Shown: positions 45,721 through 57,693 of the stretch, in pieces
Layout of the letters: each line of letters opens with the position of its first letter
How positions within the stretch are numbered: position 1 is the first letter of the stretch
Source: Mesorhizobium loti
GTDB taxonomy: Bacteria > Pseudomonadota > Alphaproteobacteria > Rhizobiales > Rhizobiaceae
Direction: 5' to 3'
Length of the DNA: 64,000 nt
Assembly (NCBI RefSeq): GCF_013170705.1
Contig: NZ_CP033334.1
Coordinates: 1,768,501-1,832,500 of the forward strand
Notes under the pieces: generated by a model
Database searches by the model: none
What the model was told of the DNA's origin: nothing
Seen by the model: the letters and a program-made list of their open reading frames with translations, nothing else
Translations under genes and position numbers: made by a program

Positions 45721-45765
45721 GCAATTGCGAACGGAAAACCGCTTCACACTTTTCCTGGAACGGCC
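45721..45765. repeat. 44-bp interspersed repeat, copy 2
   Basis: GCAATTGCGAACGG followed by the core AAAACCGCTTCACACTTTTC and CTGGAACGGCC. It shares an exact 20-plus base core with copy 1 (39206-39249) but its terminal arms have drifted. It lies 28 bp upstream of the ubiG start, within its presumed promoter region. Confidence 0.78.
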
Positions 45766-45846
45766 TTAGAGCGCTAGGAAGTCGGGCGTGGGGGAGCGAA
45801 TGTCAAGGCAGCTTTTTTCAATGCTGCCAAACACGGTCCGTCGGAC

Positions 45847-47712
45847 TCAGCTGGTCCTGTCCAGCACGTCGCGCAGCTTCGCGTCCAGTTGCTCGATGGT
45901 GAACGGCTTGGCCAGGAAGTGCACGTCATGGTCGAGCACGCCGTTATGGACGACCGCATTCCTGGTGAAGCCGGTGGTGAAGATGACTTTCAGTCCGGGC
46001 TGGCGCGCGACCGCCTCCTCGGCGAGCTTGCGGCCGTTCATCACCGGCATGACGATATCGGTGAACAGCAGGGCGATGCCTGACGACGCGTCGAGCTTCT
46101 CGAGCGCCTCCGGACCGCTCGCGGCATGGATGACGGTGTAGCCGAGTTCGCGCATGGCGTCGGTCGTGGCGGCCCGCACCCGGGCGTCGTCCTCGACGAC
46201 GAGGATCGTCTCGGTGACCTTGACGGAGCTCTTGCCGCGCCCGACGGGTACTGCTGGCTCCTCCGAGCCGAAAAACCGCGGCAGGTAGATCTTGATCGTC
46301 GTGCCTTCACCCGGTTCGGAGTAGATCTTGACGTGGCCGCCCGACTGTTTGACGAAGCCGAACACCTGGCTCAACCCAAGTCCCGTGCCCTTGTTGACCG
46401 GCTTGGTCGTGAAGAACGGTTCGAAGGCCCTGGCGATGACCTCCGGTGGCATGCCGGCGCCGGTGTCGGTCACCGCCACCATCACATATTGGCCAGGCGT
46501 GACTTCGGCGTGTGTCGAGGCGTAGGCCTCGTCGAGATGGCTGTTGGCGGTCTCGATGGTCAATTTTCCGTCATTGTCCATGGCATCGCGGGCATTGACG
46601 GCCAGGTTGAGGATCGCGTTCTCGATCTGGCTCGGATCGGCGTGGATTTTCCACAGGCCGCCCGCCAAAACCGTTTCGATACGGATGCCTTCGCCGAGCG
46701 CTCGGTGCAGAAGGTCGGACATGCCGGTCACCAGCCGGTTGGTGTCGACGACCTGCGGCGCCAGCGGCTGCAGACGGGAGAAGGCAAGCAATCGGGCGGT
46801 CAGATTGGCGGCACGGCTGGCCGCATCCGTCGCGGCCTCGATGAACTTCTCGATGTCGTTCTCGCCGCGCTTCAGCTTGCGCTGGGCAAGGTTCATGGCG
46901 CTGAGGATCACCGCCAGCATGTTGTTGAAATCGTGGGCGATGCCGCCGGTCAGCTGGCCGACGGCTTCCATCTTCTGCATCTGGCGGATCTGGGATTCGG
47001 CCTTCTCGCGGGTGTCGATCTCGTTGCCGAGCTCGATGTTCTTGCCCATCAGCTCTGCCTGGGCGGTGGCGACTTCGCGGAAGCGGCGGCGGGATTCGCG
47101 GATTGTGTAGGTGGCGAGCAGGAAGATCGCGAAGAGGGCCGCCAGCGAGCCGATGCGCAGCCAGGTCTCGACCTGGTCGGTGTGCTCGTCGCGCTCGGCA
47201 ATCGCGGCGCCTTCCATACGCCGGATGGTGTCCATGCTGGCGCGGATCTCGTCCATGGCGGCTTTGCCCTGGCCGCTGCGGACCAGCCGCAAGGCCCCGG
47301 CGACGTCGCCCTTGTCGTAAAGGGCGATCGTTACGGCCAGTTCAGCCTGTTTTTGCGCCAGCGCGTCCTTGATGTGACTGATCTGCTGGACCAGCTGGTC
47401 GTCGGAAGCCGTCATGGCATCGATGCGGGAGAGCTGTCCGGGGATTGCCTCGACGGCCTTCCGATACGGTTCGAGATAGGATTTTTCCCCGGTCAGCAGG
47501 TAGCCGCGCTGACCACTTTCGGCATCCTGCGCCATTGAAAGGAGCCCGGAAAGCAGTTCCTGGTACTCGATCGTCTCGCGAGCGGCGGCACGATTGGCCC
47601 TCTGGCCCTCGACAAGCACGGCACGCGTTCCGACGATCAATGCCAGCACGGCGAAGCCGGCGACAAGCGGGAGCGATTGCAATCGCATGGCGCGTCGAAG
47701 ACGAGCAATCAT
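45847..47712 (-). CDS. CHASE3 sensor histidine kinase with C-terminal receiver domain
   Basis: A 621-aa hybrid kinase. A membrane helix (about 14-30), a CHASE3-type periplasmic domain (QRGYLLTGEKSYLEPYRKA, about 40-180) and a second helix (about 187-205) precede a coiled coil and the kinase core: phospho-acceptor His in GGIAHDFNNML (about 258), N box NLAVNARDAM, G boxes DTGAGM and GTGLGLSQV. The receiver (about 500-618) has its Asp in LLFTDIVMP (about 552). It is of the single-protein type whose receiver may regulate the kinase or pass phosphate to a separate output. It is divergent from lysC; no partner regulator adjoins. Confidence 0.9.
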   Translation of the reverse strand: MIARLRRAMRLQSLPLVAGFAVLALIVGTRAVLVEGQRANRAAARETIEYQELLSGLLSMAQDAESGQRGYLLTGEKSYLEPYRKAVEAIPGQLSRIDAMTASDDQLVQQISHIKDALAQKQAELAVTIALYDKGDVAGALRLVRSGQGKAAMDEIRASMDTIRRMEGAAIAERDEHTDQVETWLRIGSLAALFAIFLLATYTIRESRRRFREVATAQAELMGKNIELGNEIDTREKAESQIRQMQKMEAVGQLTGGIAHDFNNMLAVILSAMNLAQRKLKRGENDIEKFIEAATDAASRAANLTARLLAFSRLQPLAPQVVDTNRLVTGMSDLLHRALGEGIRIETVLAGGLWKIHADPSQIENAILNLAVNARDAMDNDGKLTIETANSHLDEAYASTHAEVTPGQYVMVAVTDTGAGMPPEVIARAFEPFFTTKPVNKGTGLGLSQVFGFVKQSGGHVKIYSEPGEGTTIKIYLPRFFGSEEPAVPVGRGKSSVKVTETILVVEDDARVRAATTDAMRELGYTVIHAASGPEALEKLDASSGIALLFTDIVMPVMNGRKLAEEAVARQPGLKVIFTTGFTRNAVVHNGVLDHDVHFLAKPFTIEQLDAKLRDVLDRTS

Positions 47713-47948
47713 CTGTTATGCCGAACCAAATGGATTCCCCGCGGGCAGCATTTGGTAAGCGGCACGGGCCTGGAAGGCAATATGCCGTCTTCTTGACGCC
47801 GGCATTCCGCCGCCAGCCTTGCGAAACCTTCATCATTTGGCTAAGGAGGCCGCGCATTCAGCAGCCGGCACCAGCCGGGCGCTTTCCTCCGCTTCGGCTC
47901 CCAGTTTTTTGGCAAGGGGCCGGCTTCAGTCAAAGGCATTTCGCTTCC

Positions 47949-49202
47949 ATGGCGCGTATCGTGATGAAATTCGGCGGAACCTCCGTCGCCGACATCGCCC
48001 GCATCCGCAATGTGGCGCGTCACGTCAAACGCGAGGTCGACGCCGGCCATGAGGTCGCGGTGGTGGTTTCGGCCATGGCCGGCAAGACCAACGAACTGGT
48101 TGCCTGGACGCGCGAGGCCTCGCCGATGCATGACGCACGCGAATATGACGCTGTCGTCGCTTCCGGAGAACAGGTCACCGCTGGCCTGCTGGCCATCACC
48201 TTGCAGAACATGGGCGTGCACGCCCGCTCCTGGCAGGGCTGGCAGATTCCGATCAAGACCGACAACGCGCATGGCGCGGCGCGCATCCTCGACATTGACG
48301 GCGCCTTCCTGGTCAAGCGCTTCGGCGAGGGCCAGGTGGCCGTCATCGCCGGCTTCCAGGGCATCGGGCCCGACAATCGCATCGCCACGCTTGGCCGCGG
48401 CGGTTCGGACACAAGTGCCGTGGCCATCGCCGCGGCGGTCAAGGCGGACCGTTGCGACATCTATACCGACGTCGACGGGGTCTACACCACCGATCCGCGC
48501 ATCGAGCCCAAGGCGCGGCGGCTGGCCAAGATTTCCTTCGAGGAGATGCTTGAGATGGCCTCGCTCGGCGCCAAGGTTCTGCAGGTGCGTTCGGTCGAGC
48601 TTGCCATGGTGCACAGGGTGCGTACCTTCGTGCGGTCGTCCTTCGACGATCCCGACGCGCCCGGAATGGGGGATTTGCTCAATCCTCCGGGAACGCTCAT
48701 TTGCGACGAGGAAGAGATCGTGGAACAGCAGGTCGTCACCGGAATTGCCTACGCCAAGGACGAAGCCCAGATTTCGCTGCGTCGCGTCGGCGACCGCCCA
48801 GGCGTCGCCGCCGGCATTTTCGGGCCGCTGGCCGAGGCCAACATCAATGTCGACATGATCGTCCAGAACATCTCCGAGGACGGCAAGTTCACCGACATGA
48901 CCTTCACGGTGCCATCGGGAGACGTCGACAAGGCGCTGGCCGTGCTCGACCGGCTGAAAGCCGAGGTCGGCTACGATGTCGTGCAGTCCGAGGCCGGCAT
49001 GTCGAAGGTCTCGGTCATCGGCATCGGCATGAGGAGCCACGCCGGTGTCGCCGCCACCGCCTTCAAGGCACTGGCGGACAAGGCGATCAACATTCGCGCC
49101 ATCACCACCTCCGAGATCAAGATTTCGATACTGATCGACGGTCCGTACACCGAACTTGCGGTTCGCACTTTGCATTCCGTCTACGGTCTGGATAAGCAGT
49201 AG
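47949..49202 (+). CDS. lysC: Aspartate kinase
   Basis: A 417-aa monofunctional aspartokinase, first step to lysine, threonine and methionine. KFGGTSVADIARI (about 6-18) and GRGGSDTSAVAIAAAVKAD (about 150-168) are catalytic motifs; two ACT domains (about 270-340 and 350-415) give feedback control. Start at ATG 47949. Its 236-bp leader has a possible hairpin plus T-run (47873-47910). It leads the lysC-ptsP-prfA-prmC series. Confidence 0.95.
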   Translation: MARIVMKFGGTSVADIARIRNVARHVKREVDAGHEVAVVVSAMAGKTNELVAWTREASPMHDAREYDAVVASGEQVTAGLLAITLQNMGVHARSWQGWQIPIKTDNAHGAARILDIDGAFLVKRFGEGQVAVIAGFQGIGPDNRIATLGRGGSDTSAVAIAAAVKADRCDIYTDVDGVYTTDPRIEPKARRLAKISFEEMLEMASLGAKVLQVRSVELAMVHRVRTFVRSSFDDPDAPGMGDLLNPPGTLICDEEEIVEQQVVTGIAYAKDEAQISLRRVGDRPGVAAGIFGPLAEANINVDMIVQNISEDGKFTDMTFTVPSGDVDKALAVLDRLKAEVGYDVVQSEAGMSKVSVIGIGMRSHAGVAATAFKALADKAINIRAITTSEIKISILIDGPYTELAVRTLHSVYGLDKQ

Positions 49203-49282
49203 CAGACTGAATCAGTTGTTGCGCGCGTGCCGGCAGCGGCGGAAACTGCGCCGGCAGGTGTTTCATTGGAGAAGAAGCCGCG

Positions 49283-51553
49283 ATGCGTGACCAGGCCAGT
49301 GGCCCGCGCGTTTTGCTGAAACGGCTCCGCGAGCTCATGCAGGAGCCGCTGGAGCCGCAGGAGCGGCTTGACCGGATCGTGCGCGACATCGCGTCCAACA
49401 TGGTCGCGGAAGTGTGTTCGCTCTATGTGCTGCGCGCCGATTCGGTGCTCGAGCTCTACGCCACCGAGGGTCTGAACCCGAACGCCGTCCACCTGGCGCA
49501 ACTGCGACTGGGACAAGGCCTGGTCGGCACCATCGCCGCAAGCGCACGGCCGCTCAACCTCTCCAATGCTCAGGAACATCCGGCCTTCGCCTACCTGCCG
49601 GAGACCGGGGAAGAAATCTACAATTCCTTCCTTGGCGTGCCGGTGCTCAGGGCAGGGCGCACGCTGGGCGTCCTCGTCGTCCAGAACAAGACCATGCGTC
49701 ATTACCGCGACGACGAGGTCGAGGCGCTGGAAACCACCGCGATGGTCATCGCCGAGATGATCGCCACCGGCGACCTGGCGCGGCTGACCCGGCCCGGCCT
49801 CGAACTCGACTTGCGCCGGCCTGTCAGCTTCACCGGCCTGTCCTTCAACGATGGCGTCGGGCTTGGCCATGTCGTGCTGCACGAGCCGCGCATCGTCGTC
49901 ACCAATCTGTTCAACGAGGACAGCGAGGAAGAGGTCCGACGGCTGGAAAGCTCGCTCGGGTCGCTGCGGCTCTCCATCGACGACATGCTGGAGCGCCGCG
50001 ACGTCGCTTTCGAGGGCGAGCACCGCCAGGTGCTGGAAGCCTATCGCATGTTCGCCAATGACCGTGGCTGGGTGCGACGCCTGGAAGAGGCGATCCGCAA
50101 CGGCCTGACGGCAGAAGCCGCGGTGGAAAAGGTGCAGAGCGACATGCGCGCCCGCATGCTGCACATGACAGATCCTTATCTGCGCGAGCGGATGAGCGAT
50201 TTCGACGACCTCGCCAACCGGCTGCTGCGCCAGCTGATGGGACGCGGGCCGGAAGATGTCGCGGCTTCGCTGCCGAAGGACGCCATCATCGTCGCCCGCT
50301 CGATGGGCGCCGCCGAACTGCTCGACTACCCTCGCGACAAGCTGCGCGGGCTGGTGCTGGAGGATGGCGCCGCCACGAGCCATGTCGTCATCGTCGCCCG
50401 CGCCATGGGCATTCCGGTCGCCGGCCAGATGAAGGGCGCGGTTTCGATGGCCGAAAACGGCGACGCCATTATCGTCGACGGCGAGGAAGGCACGATCCAT
50501 CTGCGGCCGCAGTCCGATCTCGAAGCCGCCTATGCCGAAAAAGTGCGGTTCAGGGCGCGCCGGCAGGAGGTCTACCGCGAACTGCGCAAGAAGCCGTCGA
50601 TGACCAGGGACGGCGTCCAGGTCGACCTCTTGATGAATGCCGGGCTTGCCGTCGACCTGCCGCAGCTGGCCGAGGCGGGTGCTGCCGGCATCGGCCTGTT
50701 CCGCACCGAGTTGCAGTTCATGGTCGCCTCGACCTTTCCGCGTGCCGAGGCACAGGAAAAACTCTATCGCGACGTGCTGGAGGCCGCACGCGGCAAGCCG
50801 GTCACCTTCCGCACCATCGACATTGGCGGCGACAAGGTGCTGCCCTACTTCAAGGGCGCTATCCAAGAAGAGAACCCGGCGCTCGGCTGGCGGGCGATCC
50901 GCCTGACGCTGGATCGGCCGGGGCTGCTGCGCACCCAAATCCGCGCCCTGCTGAAGGCCAGCGGCGGGCGCGAGCTCAAGCTGATGCTGCCCATGGTGAC
51001 CGAGCTCGGCGAAATTGCCCAGGCGCGAGAAATCATCGACCGCGAAGTGCGGCATCTGTCGCGCTTCGCCCACCATCTGCCGACCAGCCTCAAGCTGGGC
51101 GCGATGCTGGAAGTGCCGTCGCTTCTGTTCCAGCTCGACGAATTGATGAAGGCGGTCGACTTCGTCTCGGTCGGGTCGAACGATCTGTTCCAGTTCGTCA
51201 TGGCGGTCGACCGCGGCAACACGCAATTGGCCAACCGCTTCGACACGCTGTCGGCGCCGTTCCTGCGCGTCTTGAAGCTGATCGCCGATGCCGGCATCCG
51301 CAACCACACGCCGGTGACGCTGTGCGGTGAGCTCGCCGGCAAGCCGATCTCGGCGATGGCGCTGATCGGCCTCGGATTCCGCTCGATCTCGATGTCACCG
51401 GCCTCGATCGGCCCGGTCAAGGCGATGCTGACGGAATTGCCGCTGGATGAGCTGACGGAGTTCTTCGACGACAATCTGATGGCGCCCGCGCAGGGGCTGC
51501 CGATGCGGGCGCTGTTGCAGGCCTTTGCCGACGACCGCTCGATCCCGTTGTAG
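49283..51553 (+). CDS. ptsP: Phosphoenolpyruvate-protein phosphotransferase PtsP (EI-Ntr)
   Basis: A 756-aa nitrogen-PTS enzyme I. An N-terminal GAF domain (about residues 20-165) senses glutamine or similar signals; the phosphohistidine is H367 in GAATSHVVIVARAMGIP, and the PEP-binding C-terminal barrel includes GIGLFRTELQFM, SVGSNDLFQF and the catalytic C681 in TLCGELAG. It feeds phosphate to NPr and EIIA-Ntr, which control nitrogen, potassium and polymer metabolism. It lies 80 bp after lysC and 9 bp before prfA. Confidence 0.95.
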   Translation: MRDQASGPRVLLKRLRELMQEPLEPQERLDRIVRDIASNMVAEVCSLYVLRADSVLELYATEGLNPNAVHLAQLRLGQGLVGTIAASARPLNLSNAQEHPAFAYLPETGEEIYNSFLGVPVLRAGRTLGVLVVQNKTMRHYRDDEVEALETTAMVIAEMIATGDLARLTRPGLELDLRRPVSFTGLSFNDGVGLGHVVLHEPRIVVTNLFNEDSEEEVRRLESSLGSLRLSIDDMLERRDVAFEGEHRQVLEAYRMFANDRGWVRRLEEAIRNGLTAEAAVEKVQSDMRARMLHMTDPYLRERMSDFDDLANRLLRQLMGRGPEDVAASLPKDAIIVARSMGAAELLDYPRDKLRGLVLEDGAATSHVVIVARAMGIPVAGQMKGAVSMAENGDAIIVDGEEGTIHLRPQSDLEAAYAEKVRFRARRQEVYRELRKKPSMTRDGVQVDLLMNAGLAVDLPQLAEAGAAGIGLFRTELQFMVASTFPRAEAQEKLYRDVLEAARGKPVTFRTIDIGGDKVLPYFKGAIQEENPALGWRAIRLTLDRPGLLRTQIRALLKASGGRELKLMLPMVTELGEIAQAREIIDREVRHLSRFAHHLPTSLKLGAMLEVPSLLFQLDELMKAVDFVSVGSNDLFQFVMAVDRGNTQLANRFDTLSAPFLRVLKLIADAGIRNHTPVTLCGELAGKPISAMALIGLGFRSISMSPASIGPVKAMLTELPLDELTEFFDDNLMAPAQGLPMRALLQAFADDRSIPL

Positions 51554-51562
51554 CATCAAATC

Positions 51563-52642
51563 ATGGTCAATTTGCCCCGCGATCGCATGGATCAAGTCGT
51601 CAAGCGTTTCGAGATGCTCGAAGCGCAGATGTCGGCCGGACCGGCGCCGGATGCCTATGTGAAGATGGCGTCCGAATATGCCGAACTGCAGGACATGGTG
51701 GCCAAGGTCAGGGAATTGCGAGCGGCCGAACACGAGCAGGCCGACCTCGAGGCAATGCTCGCCGACAAGGGCACCGACGCCGAGATGCGGGCGCTCGCCG
51801 AGGCGGATCTGCCGGGGGTGGAGGAGCGCATCGAGGCGTTGCAGAAGGACATCCAGATACTGCTCCTGCCCAAGGATGCCGCCGACGACAAGAACGCCAT
51901 CCTCGAAATCCGCGCCGGAACCGGCGGCGACGAGGCCGCGCTCTTCGCCGGCGACCTGTTTCGCATGTATGAGCGCTATGCCGCCGAGCGTGGCTGGCGG
52001 TTCGAGACGGTGTCGGCCAGCGACGGCGATGCTGGCGGGTTCAAGGAAATCATCGCCACGGTCTCCGGCAAGGGCGTTTTCGCCCATCTGAAATTCGAGT
52101 CCGGCGTGCATCGCGTGCAGCGCGTGCCGGCAACCGAGGCCAGCGGGCGCATTCATACCTCGGCGGCGACGGTCGCCGTGCTGCCGGAAGCCGAAGAGGT
52201 CGACATCGAGATCCGTGCCGAGGACATCCGCATCGATACGATGCGCGCCTCGGGTTCGGGCGGCCAGCACGTGAACACCACCGATTCGGCTGTCCGCATC
52301 ACCCACCTGCCGACCGGCATCATGGTGGTGCAGGCGGAGAAGTCGCAGCACCAGAACCGGGCGAAGGCCATGCAGATCCTGCGCGCCCGGCTATATGACC
52401 TGGAGCGCGGCAAGGCTGACGAGGAGCGTTCCGAATCACGCAAATCGCAGGTCGGCTCCGGCGATCGCTCGGAACGCATCCGAACCTATAATTTCCCGCA
52501 AGGCCGCGTCACCGACCACCGCATCAACCTGACGCTCTACAAGCTCGACCGGGTGATGATGGGCGAACTCGACGAAGTCATCGACGCGCTGATCGCCGAC
52601 CACCAGTCGAAACTGCTGGCCGATATCGGCCTCGATGGCTGA
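51563..52642 (+). CDS. prfA: Peptide chain release factor 1
   Basis: A 359-aa RF1. The GGQ motif ([15 protein letters not shown]) that triggers peptide release lies near residues 233-235, and the [23 protein letters not shown] region (partly quoted) carries the PAT tripeptide that reads UAA/UAG stop codons. Starts at ATG 51563, 9 bp after ptsP. The last eight bases overlap prmC, whose product methylates this GGQ glutamine. Confidence 0.96.
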   Translation: MVNLPRDRMDQVVKRFEMLEAQMSAGPAPDAYVKMASEYAELQDMVAKVRELRAAEHEQADLEAMLADKGTDAEMRALAEADLPGVEERIEALQKDIQILLLPKDAADDKNAILEIRAGTGGDEAALFAGDLFRMYERYAAERGWRFETVSASDGDAGGFKEIIATVSGKGVFAHLKFESGVHRVQRVPATEASGRIHTSAATVAVLPEAEEVDIEIRAEDIRIDTMRASGSGGQHVNTTDSAVRITHLPTGIMVVQAEKSQHQNRAKAMQILRARLYDLERGKADEERSESRKSQVGSGDRSERIRTYNFPQGRVTDHRINLTLYKLDRVMMGELDEVIDALIADHQSKLLADIGLDG

Positions 52643-53507
52643 CCCGCTGCCCAAGGCGCTGGGTCCGCTGTTGCGGGAAGCGCGGGCCAGGCTTGTGGCG
52701 GCCGGGGTGGATGATCCCGTACTCGACGCACGGCTGATTGTCGAACATTTTTCCGGCACGACCCGTACGCAGGCCATTGCCGACCCTGAACATGAGATCG
52801 ACAGGAACGCCATCGCCGCGATCGACGCCGCCCTGGGGCGCCGAGCCGCCGGCGAACCCGTGCATCGCATCCTGGGCTACCGTGAATTCTACGGTTTGCG
52901 TCTGGCGCTGTCGCCGGAAACGCTGGAGCCAAGGCCGGATACCGAAACGCTGGTCGAGGCGGTGCTGCCTTTCGTCAAGACAATTGCCGCGCGGGAGGGT
53001 TCGTGCCGCATCCTCGATCTCGGCACGGGGACGGGCGCCATCGCGCTCGCGCTGCTGAGTGCGGTGCCGACCGCGACCGCCACCGGTGTCGACATCGCAG
53101 CCGGAGCGCTGGCGACGGCGGCCCGCAATGCCGGGCAAACCGGACTTGGCGACCGGTTCGCGACGGTGCGGTCGGATTGGTTCGAAAAAGTTTCCGGCCG
53201 ATACCATGTAATTGCCGCAAACCCTCCCTATATACCTTCACGACACATTGGAAATCTGCAGGACGAGGTCCGCGATTTCGACCCGCGCCTGGCCCTGGAT
53301 GGCGGCGTGGATGGGCTGACCCCCTACCGGATCATCGCCGCCGAAGCGGCACCGTTTCTGGAAGCAGAAAGCAGGATTGCGGTCGAGATCGGCCACACGC
53401 AACGCACCGAGGTCAACGATATATTCCGCGCAGCCGGCTACGCTGCGGGCGAGTTGTTTCGTGATCTTGGCGGAAACGACAGGGTTCTTGTCTTTCAAAG
53501 GGGATAA
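52635..53507 (+). CDS. prmC: Release factor glutamine methyltransferase
   Basis: A 290-aa PrmC that methylates the GGQ glutamine of release factors. SAM motif [16 protein letters not shown] (about 129-143) and the NPPY motif in [11 protein letters not shown] (about 195) that holds the glutamine are intact. It starts within the end of prfA (eight-base overlap), so enzyme and substrate are co-translated. A 310-bp gap follows before the DUF4167 gene. Confidence 0.95.
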   Translation: MADPLPKALGPLLREARARLVAAGVDDPVLDARLIVEHFSGTTRTQAIADPEHEIDRNAIAAIDAALGRRAAGEPVHRILGYREFYGLRLALSPETLEPRPDTETLVEAVLPFVKTIAAREGSCRILDLGTGTGAIALALLSAVPTATATGVDIAAGALATAARNAGQTGLGDRFATVRSDWFEKVSGRYHVIAANPPYIPSRHIGNLQDEVRDFDPRLALDGGVDGLTPYRIIAAEAAPFLEAESRIAVEIGHTQRTEVNDIFRAAGYAAGELFRDLGGNDRVLVFQRG

Positions 53508-53817
53508 GCCTTGACGCACCGCGAAAAAACCGCTTGGCAATACCGGGGAATGCGGCTAGGGTCGCCTCAACCGGATGAGACGAAGCAGGCAGTGCTCTTA
53601 GCGATTCGGTCCTCCTTGGAAATAGCTGCCTTCTTGCGCAAACGACGCCCAAGCTTCGTGCGGGAATCGTCCGGCAAGTGATGTAACCGGAACAGGATGG
53701 CACGTGGCGCCAACGCAATTGATGCGGGCGAACGCCGGTGAAGAAACGAAACGGCTGGCTGCATGAGCGCCTCCGTTCGTGACGATTTTTCGAAAATTTC
53801 AAGATGAAGAGAGTCGA
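53508..53817. other. Intergenic region prmC / DUF4167
   Basis: A 310-bp stretch with no gene I can support. A minus-strand frame of 86 codons (53567-53827) has no ribosome site or recognisable motif. The right end must hold the ribosome site (GAAGAGAG) and probably the promoter of the DUF4167 gene. Confidence 0.5.
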
Positions 53818-54807
53818 ATGAGGCCACAACAGCAGAACAGGCGCATGCGCGGTCGCAATAACAATGGCGGCGGCGGTGGCAATAACAATAACAACAACAA
53901 CCGCAAGGGCCCGAATCCCCTGACGCGCAACTACGAGAGCAACGGCCCGGACGTGAAGATCCGTGGATCAGCTCAGCAGATCGCCGAAAAATACGCCACC
54001 CTGGCCCGTGACGCGCAAAGCTCCGGCGACAGGGTCATGGCGGAGAACTATCTCCAGCACGCCGAACACTATAATCGCATCATTGCCGCCGCGCAGGCGC
54101 AGATGCCGATCCAGAACGTCCAGCAGAACCGCGACGATTTCGACGATGACGGTGATGAGGATCGCGACGAGTTCGACAATGCAGGTAACAATGGGGCCGG
54201 CAACAGCGGCAACACCGTTTCCGAACCACAAGTACCTGTGATCAACCACGGCGCTGGTCCGCAGCCGGTGATCGAAGGCATGCCGGCGGAGGTCGCGCTG
54301 AACCGGGACGGCCGCGACAATCGTGACAATGCCGGGCGTGACAATGCCGGGCGCGATAACGCCGGGCGTGACAATAACGGACGCAACAATAACCGCGACA
54401 GCAATGGCGGGCGCCACCGCGATCGCCGTCCCAATGGCGGCTATGGCCAGAATGGCCAGCGCGATTATGCTTCGTCCGCCGAGCAAGGCGGTCAGCAGCA
54501 GCGCAACGAGTTCCCGGGGCAGGCAGAAGTACAGGCAGAGTCCGGTTCGCCGGCCGAGACCGCCGTGATAGCCGAGCCGGCGCCGCTGTTCGAGAGTTTT
54601 TCGCCTGCGGCTCTTGCCGCCCAGGCCGAACTCAACGAGGCGGCCACCGAGAGCGGTGCCGCCCGCCGTCCGCGCCGTCCGCGCCGTCCGCGCGCCAGTG
54701 CCGACCAGGTCGACGCCGGCAGCGGCAATGCGGATGCCGGCGAGGTGGCCGCGGCTCCGGCAGACAACGGCAGTTCCGAGCCGGTGATTGCCGATATCGA
54801 CAACTGA
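53818..54807 (+). CDS. DUF4167 protein, Asn/Gly/Arg-rich, possible RNA-binding
   Basis: A 329-aa protein of an alphaproteobacterial family of unknown function. The N-terminus is basic and Asn/Gly/Arg-rich (MRPQQQNRRMRGRNNN, then runs of Gly and Asn). A conserved core follows (about residues 40-95: RNYESNGPDVKIRGSAQQIA, EKYATLARDAQSSGDRVMAE, NYLQHAEHYNRIIAA), probably helical. The rest is low complexity: acidic (about 103-120), five RDNAG-type pentapeptides (about 169-193), an RDRRPNGGYGQNGQRD stretch and a C-terminal RRPRRPRRPRA. No membrane segment or signal. The composition resembles RNA-binding, phase-separating proteins. Start at ATG 53818. It lies between the translation-termination genes and clpB, an order usual in rhizobia. 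Confidence 0.85.
   Translation: MRPQQQNRRMRGRNNNGGGGGNNNNNNNRKGPNPLTRNYESNGPDVKIRGSAQQIAEKYATLARDAQSSGDRVMAENYLQHAEHYNRIIAAAQAQMPIQNVQQNRDDFDDDGDEDRDEFDNAGNNGAGNSGNTVSEPQVPVINHGAGPQPVIEGMPAEVALNRDGRDNRDNAGRDNAGRDNAGRDNNGRNNNRDSNGGRHRDRRPNGGYGQNGQRDYASSAEQGGQQQRNEFPGQAEVQAESGSPAETAVIAEPAPLFESFSPAALAAQAELNEAATESGAARRPRRPRRPRASADQVDAGSGNADAGEVAAAPADNGSSEPVIADIDN
54322..54396 (+). repeat. 15-bp tandem repeat inside the DUF4167 gene
   Basis: Five units of 15 bp based on CGTGACAATGCCGGG: two exact copies (54322-54351), then three diverged (54352-54396). Each unit encodes one pentapeptide, RDNAG, RDNAG, RDNAG, RDNNG, RNNNR. Because 15 is a multiple of three, copy-number change would alter protein length without breaking the frame. 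Confidence 0.9.
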
Positions 54808-54830
54808 TCGAACACCATTTCAAGACGTGG

Positions 54831-54856
54831 AACGGCGGGGAGAAATCTCCGCCGTT
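54831..54856 (+). terminator. Hairpin after the DUF4167 gene
   Basis: AACGGC...GGAGA (54831-54843) pairs with TCTCCGCCGTT (54846-54856), leaving a two-base bulge, followed by TCCGTTT. It starts 23 bases past the stop and lies before the clpB promoter. Confidence 0.65.
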
Positions 54857-54905
54857 TCCGTTTGGGCTGACCTGGAATATTATGCATTGACCGATATCAA
54901 TGCGT

Positions 54906-54934
54906 CTTGAGACGGCATGGTCCATGCCCCATAT
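54906..54934 (+). promoter_or_regulatory. RpoH (heat-shock) promoter of clpB
   Basis: CTTGAG (54906-54911), 17-base spacer, CCATAT (54929-54934). This matches the alphaproteobacterial RpoH pattern CTTGAA-N17-CCATNT. Transcription would start near 54941, leaving a leader of about 87 bases before the clpB ATG at 55028, which is preceded by GAAGGAGA. Confidence 0.7.
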
Positions 54935-55027
54935 CTCGGCTGAACAGGATCCGGCTCGAATGGGCGGGTCCGTCACCGCAATCTGATCCGGTGCCGCGAA
55001 GCGGGCCGGTGATGGAAGGAGACAGAT

Positions 55028-57634
<2,607 letters not shown>

Positions 57635-57638
57635 TCCC

Positions 57639-57672
57639 GCGCCGCGCGTCCACCCTGGGCGCGCGGCGCTTT
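57639..57672 (+). terminator. GC-rich hairpin after clpB
   Basis: GCGCCGCGCG (57639-57648) pairs perfectly with CGCGCGGCGC (57660-57669), then TTTC. It starts five bases after the stop codon. The T-run is short. Confidence 0.7.
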
Positions 57673-57693
57673 CATACTGATGACGGGGCGTGG

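Noticed and set aside
53567..53827. 86-codon minus-strand frame between prmC and DUF4167
   Set aside because: Overlaps the start of the DUF4167 gene, no ribosome site and no recognisable motif.
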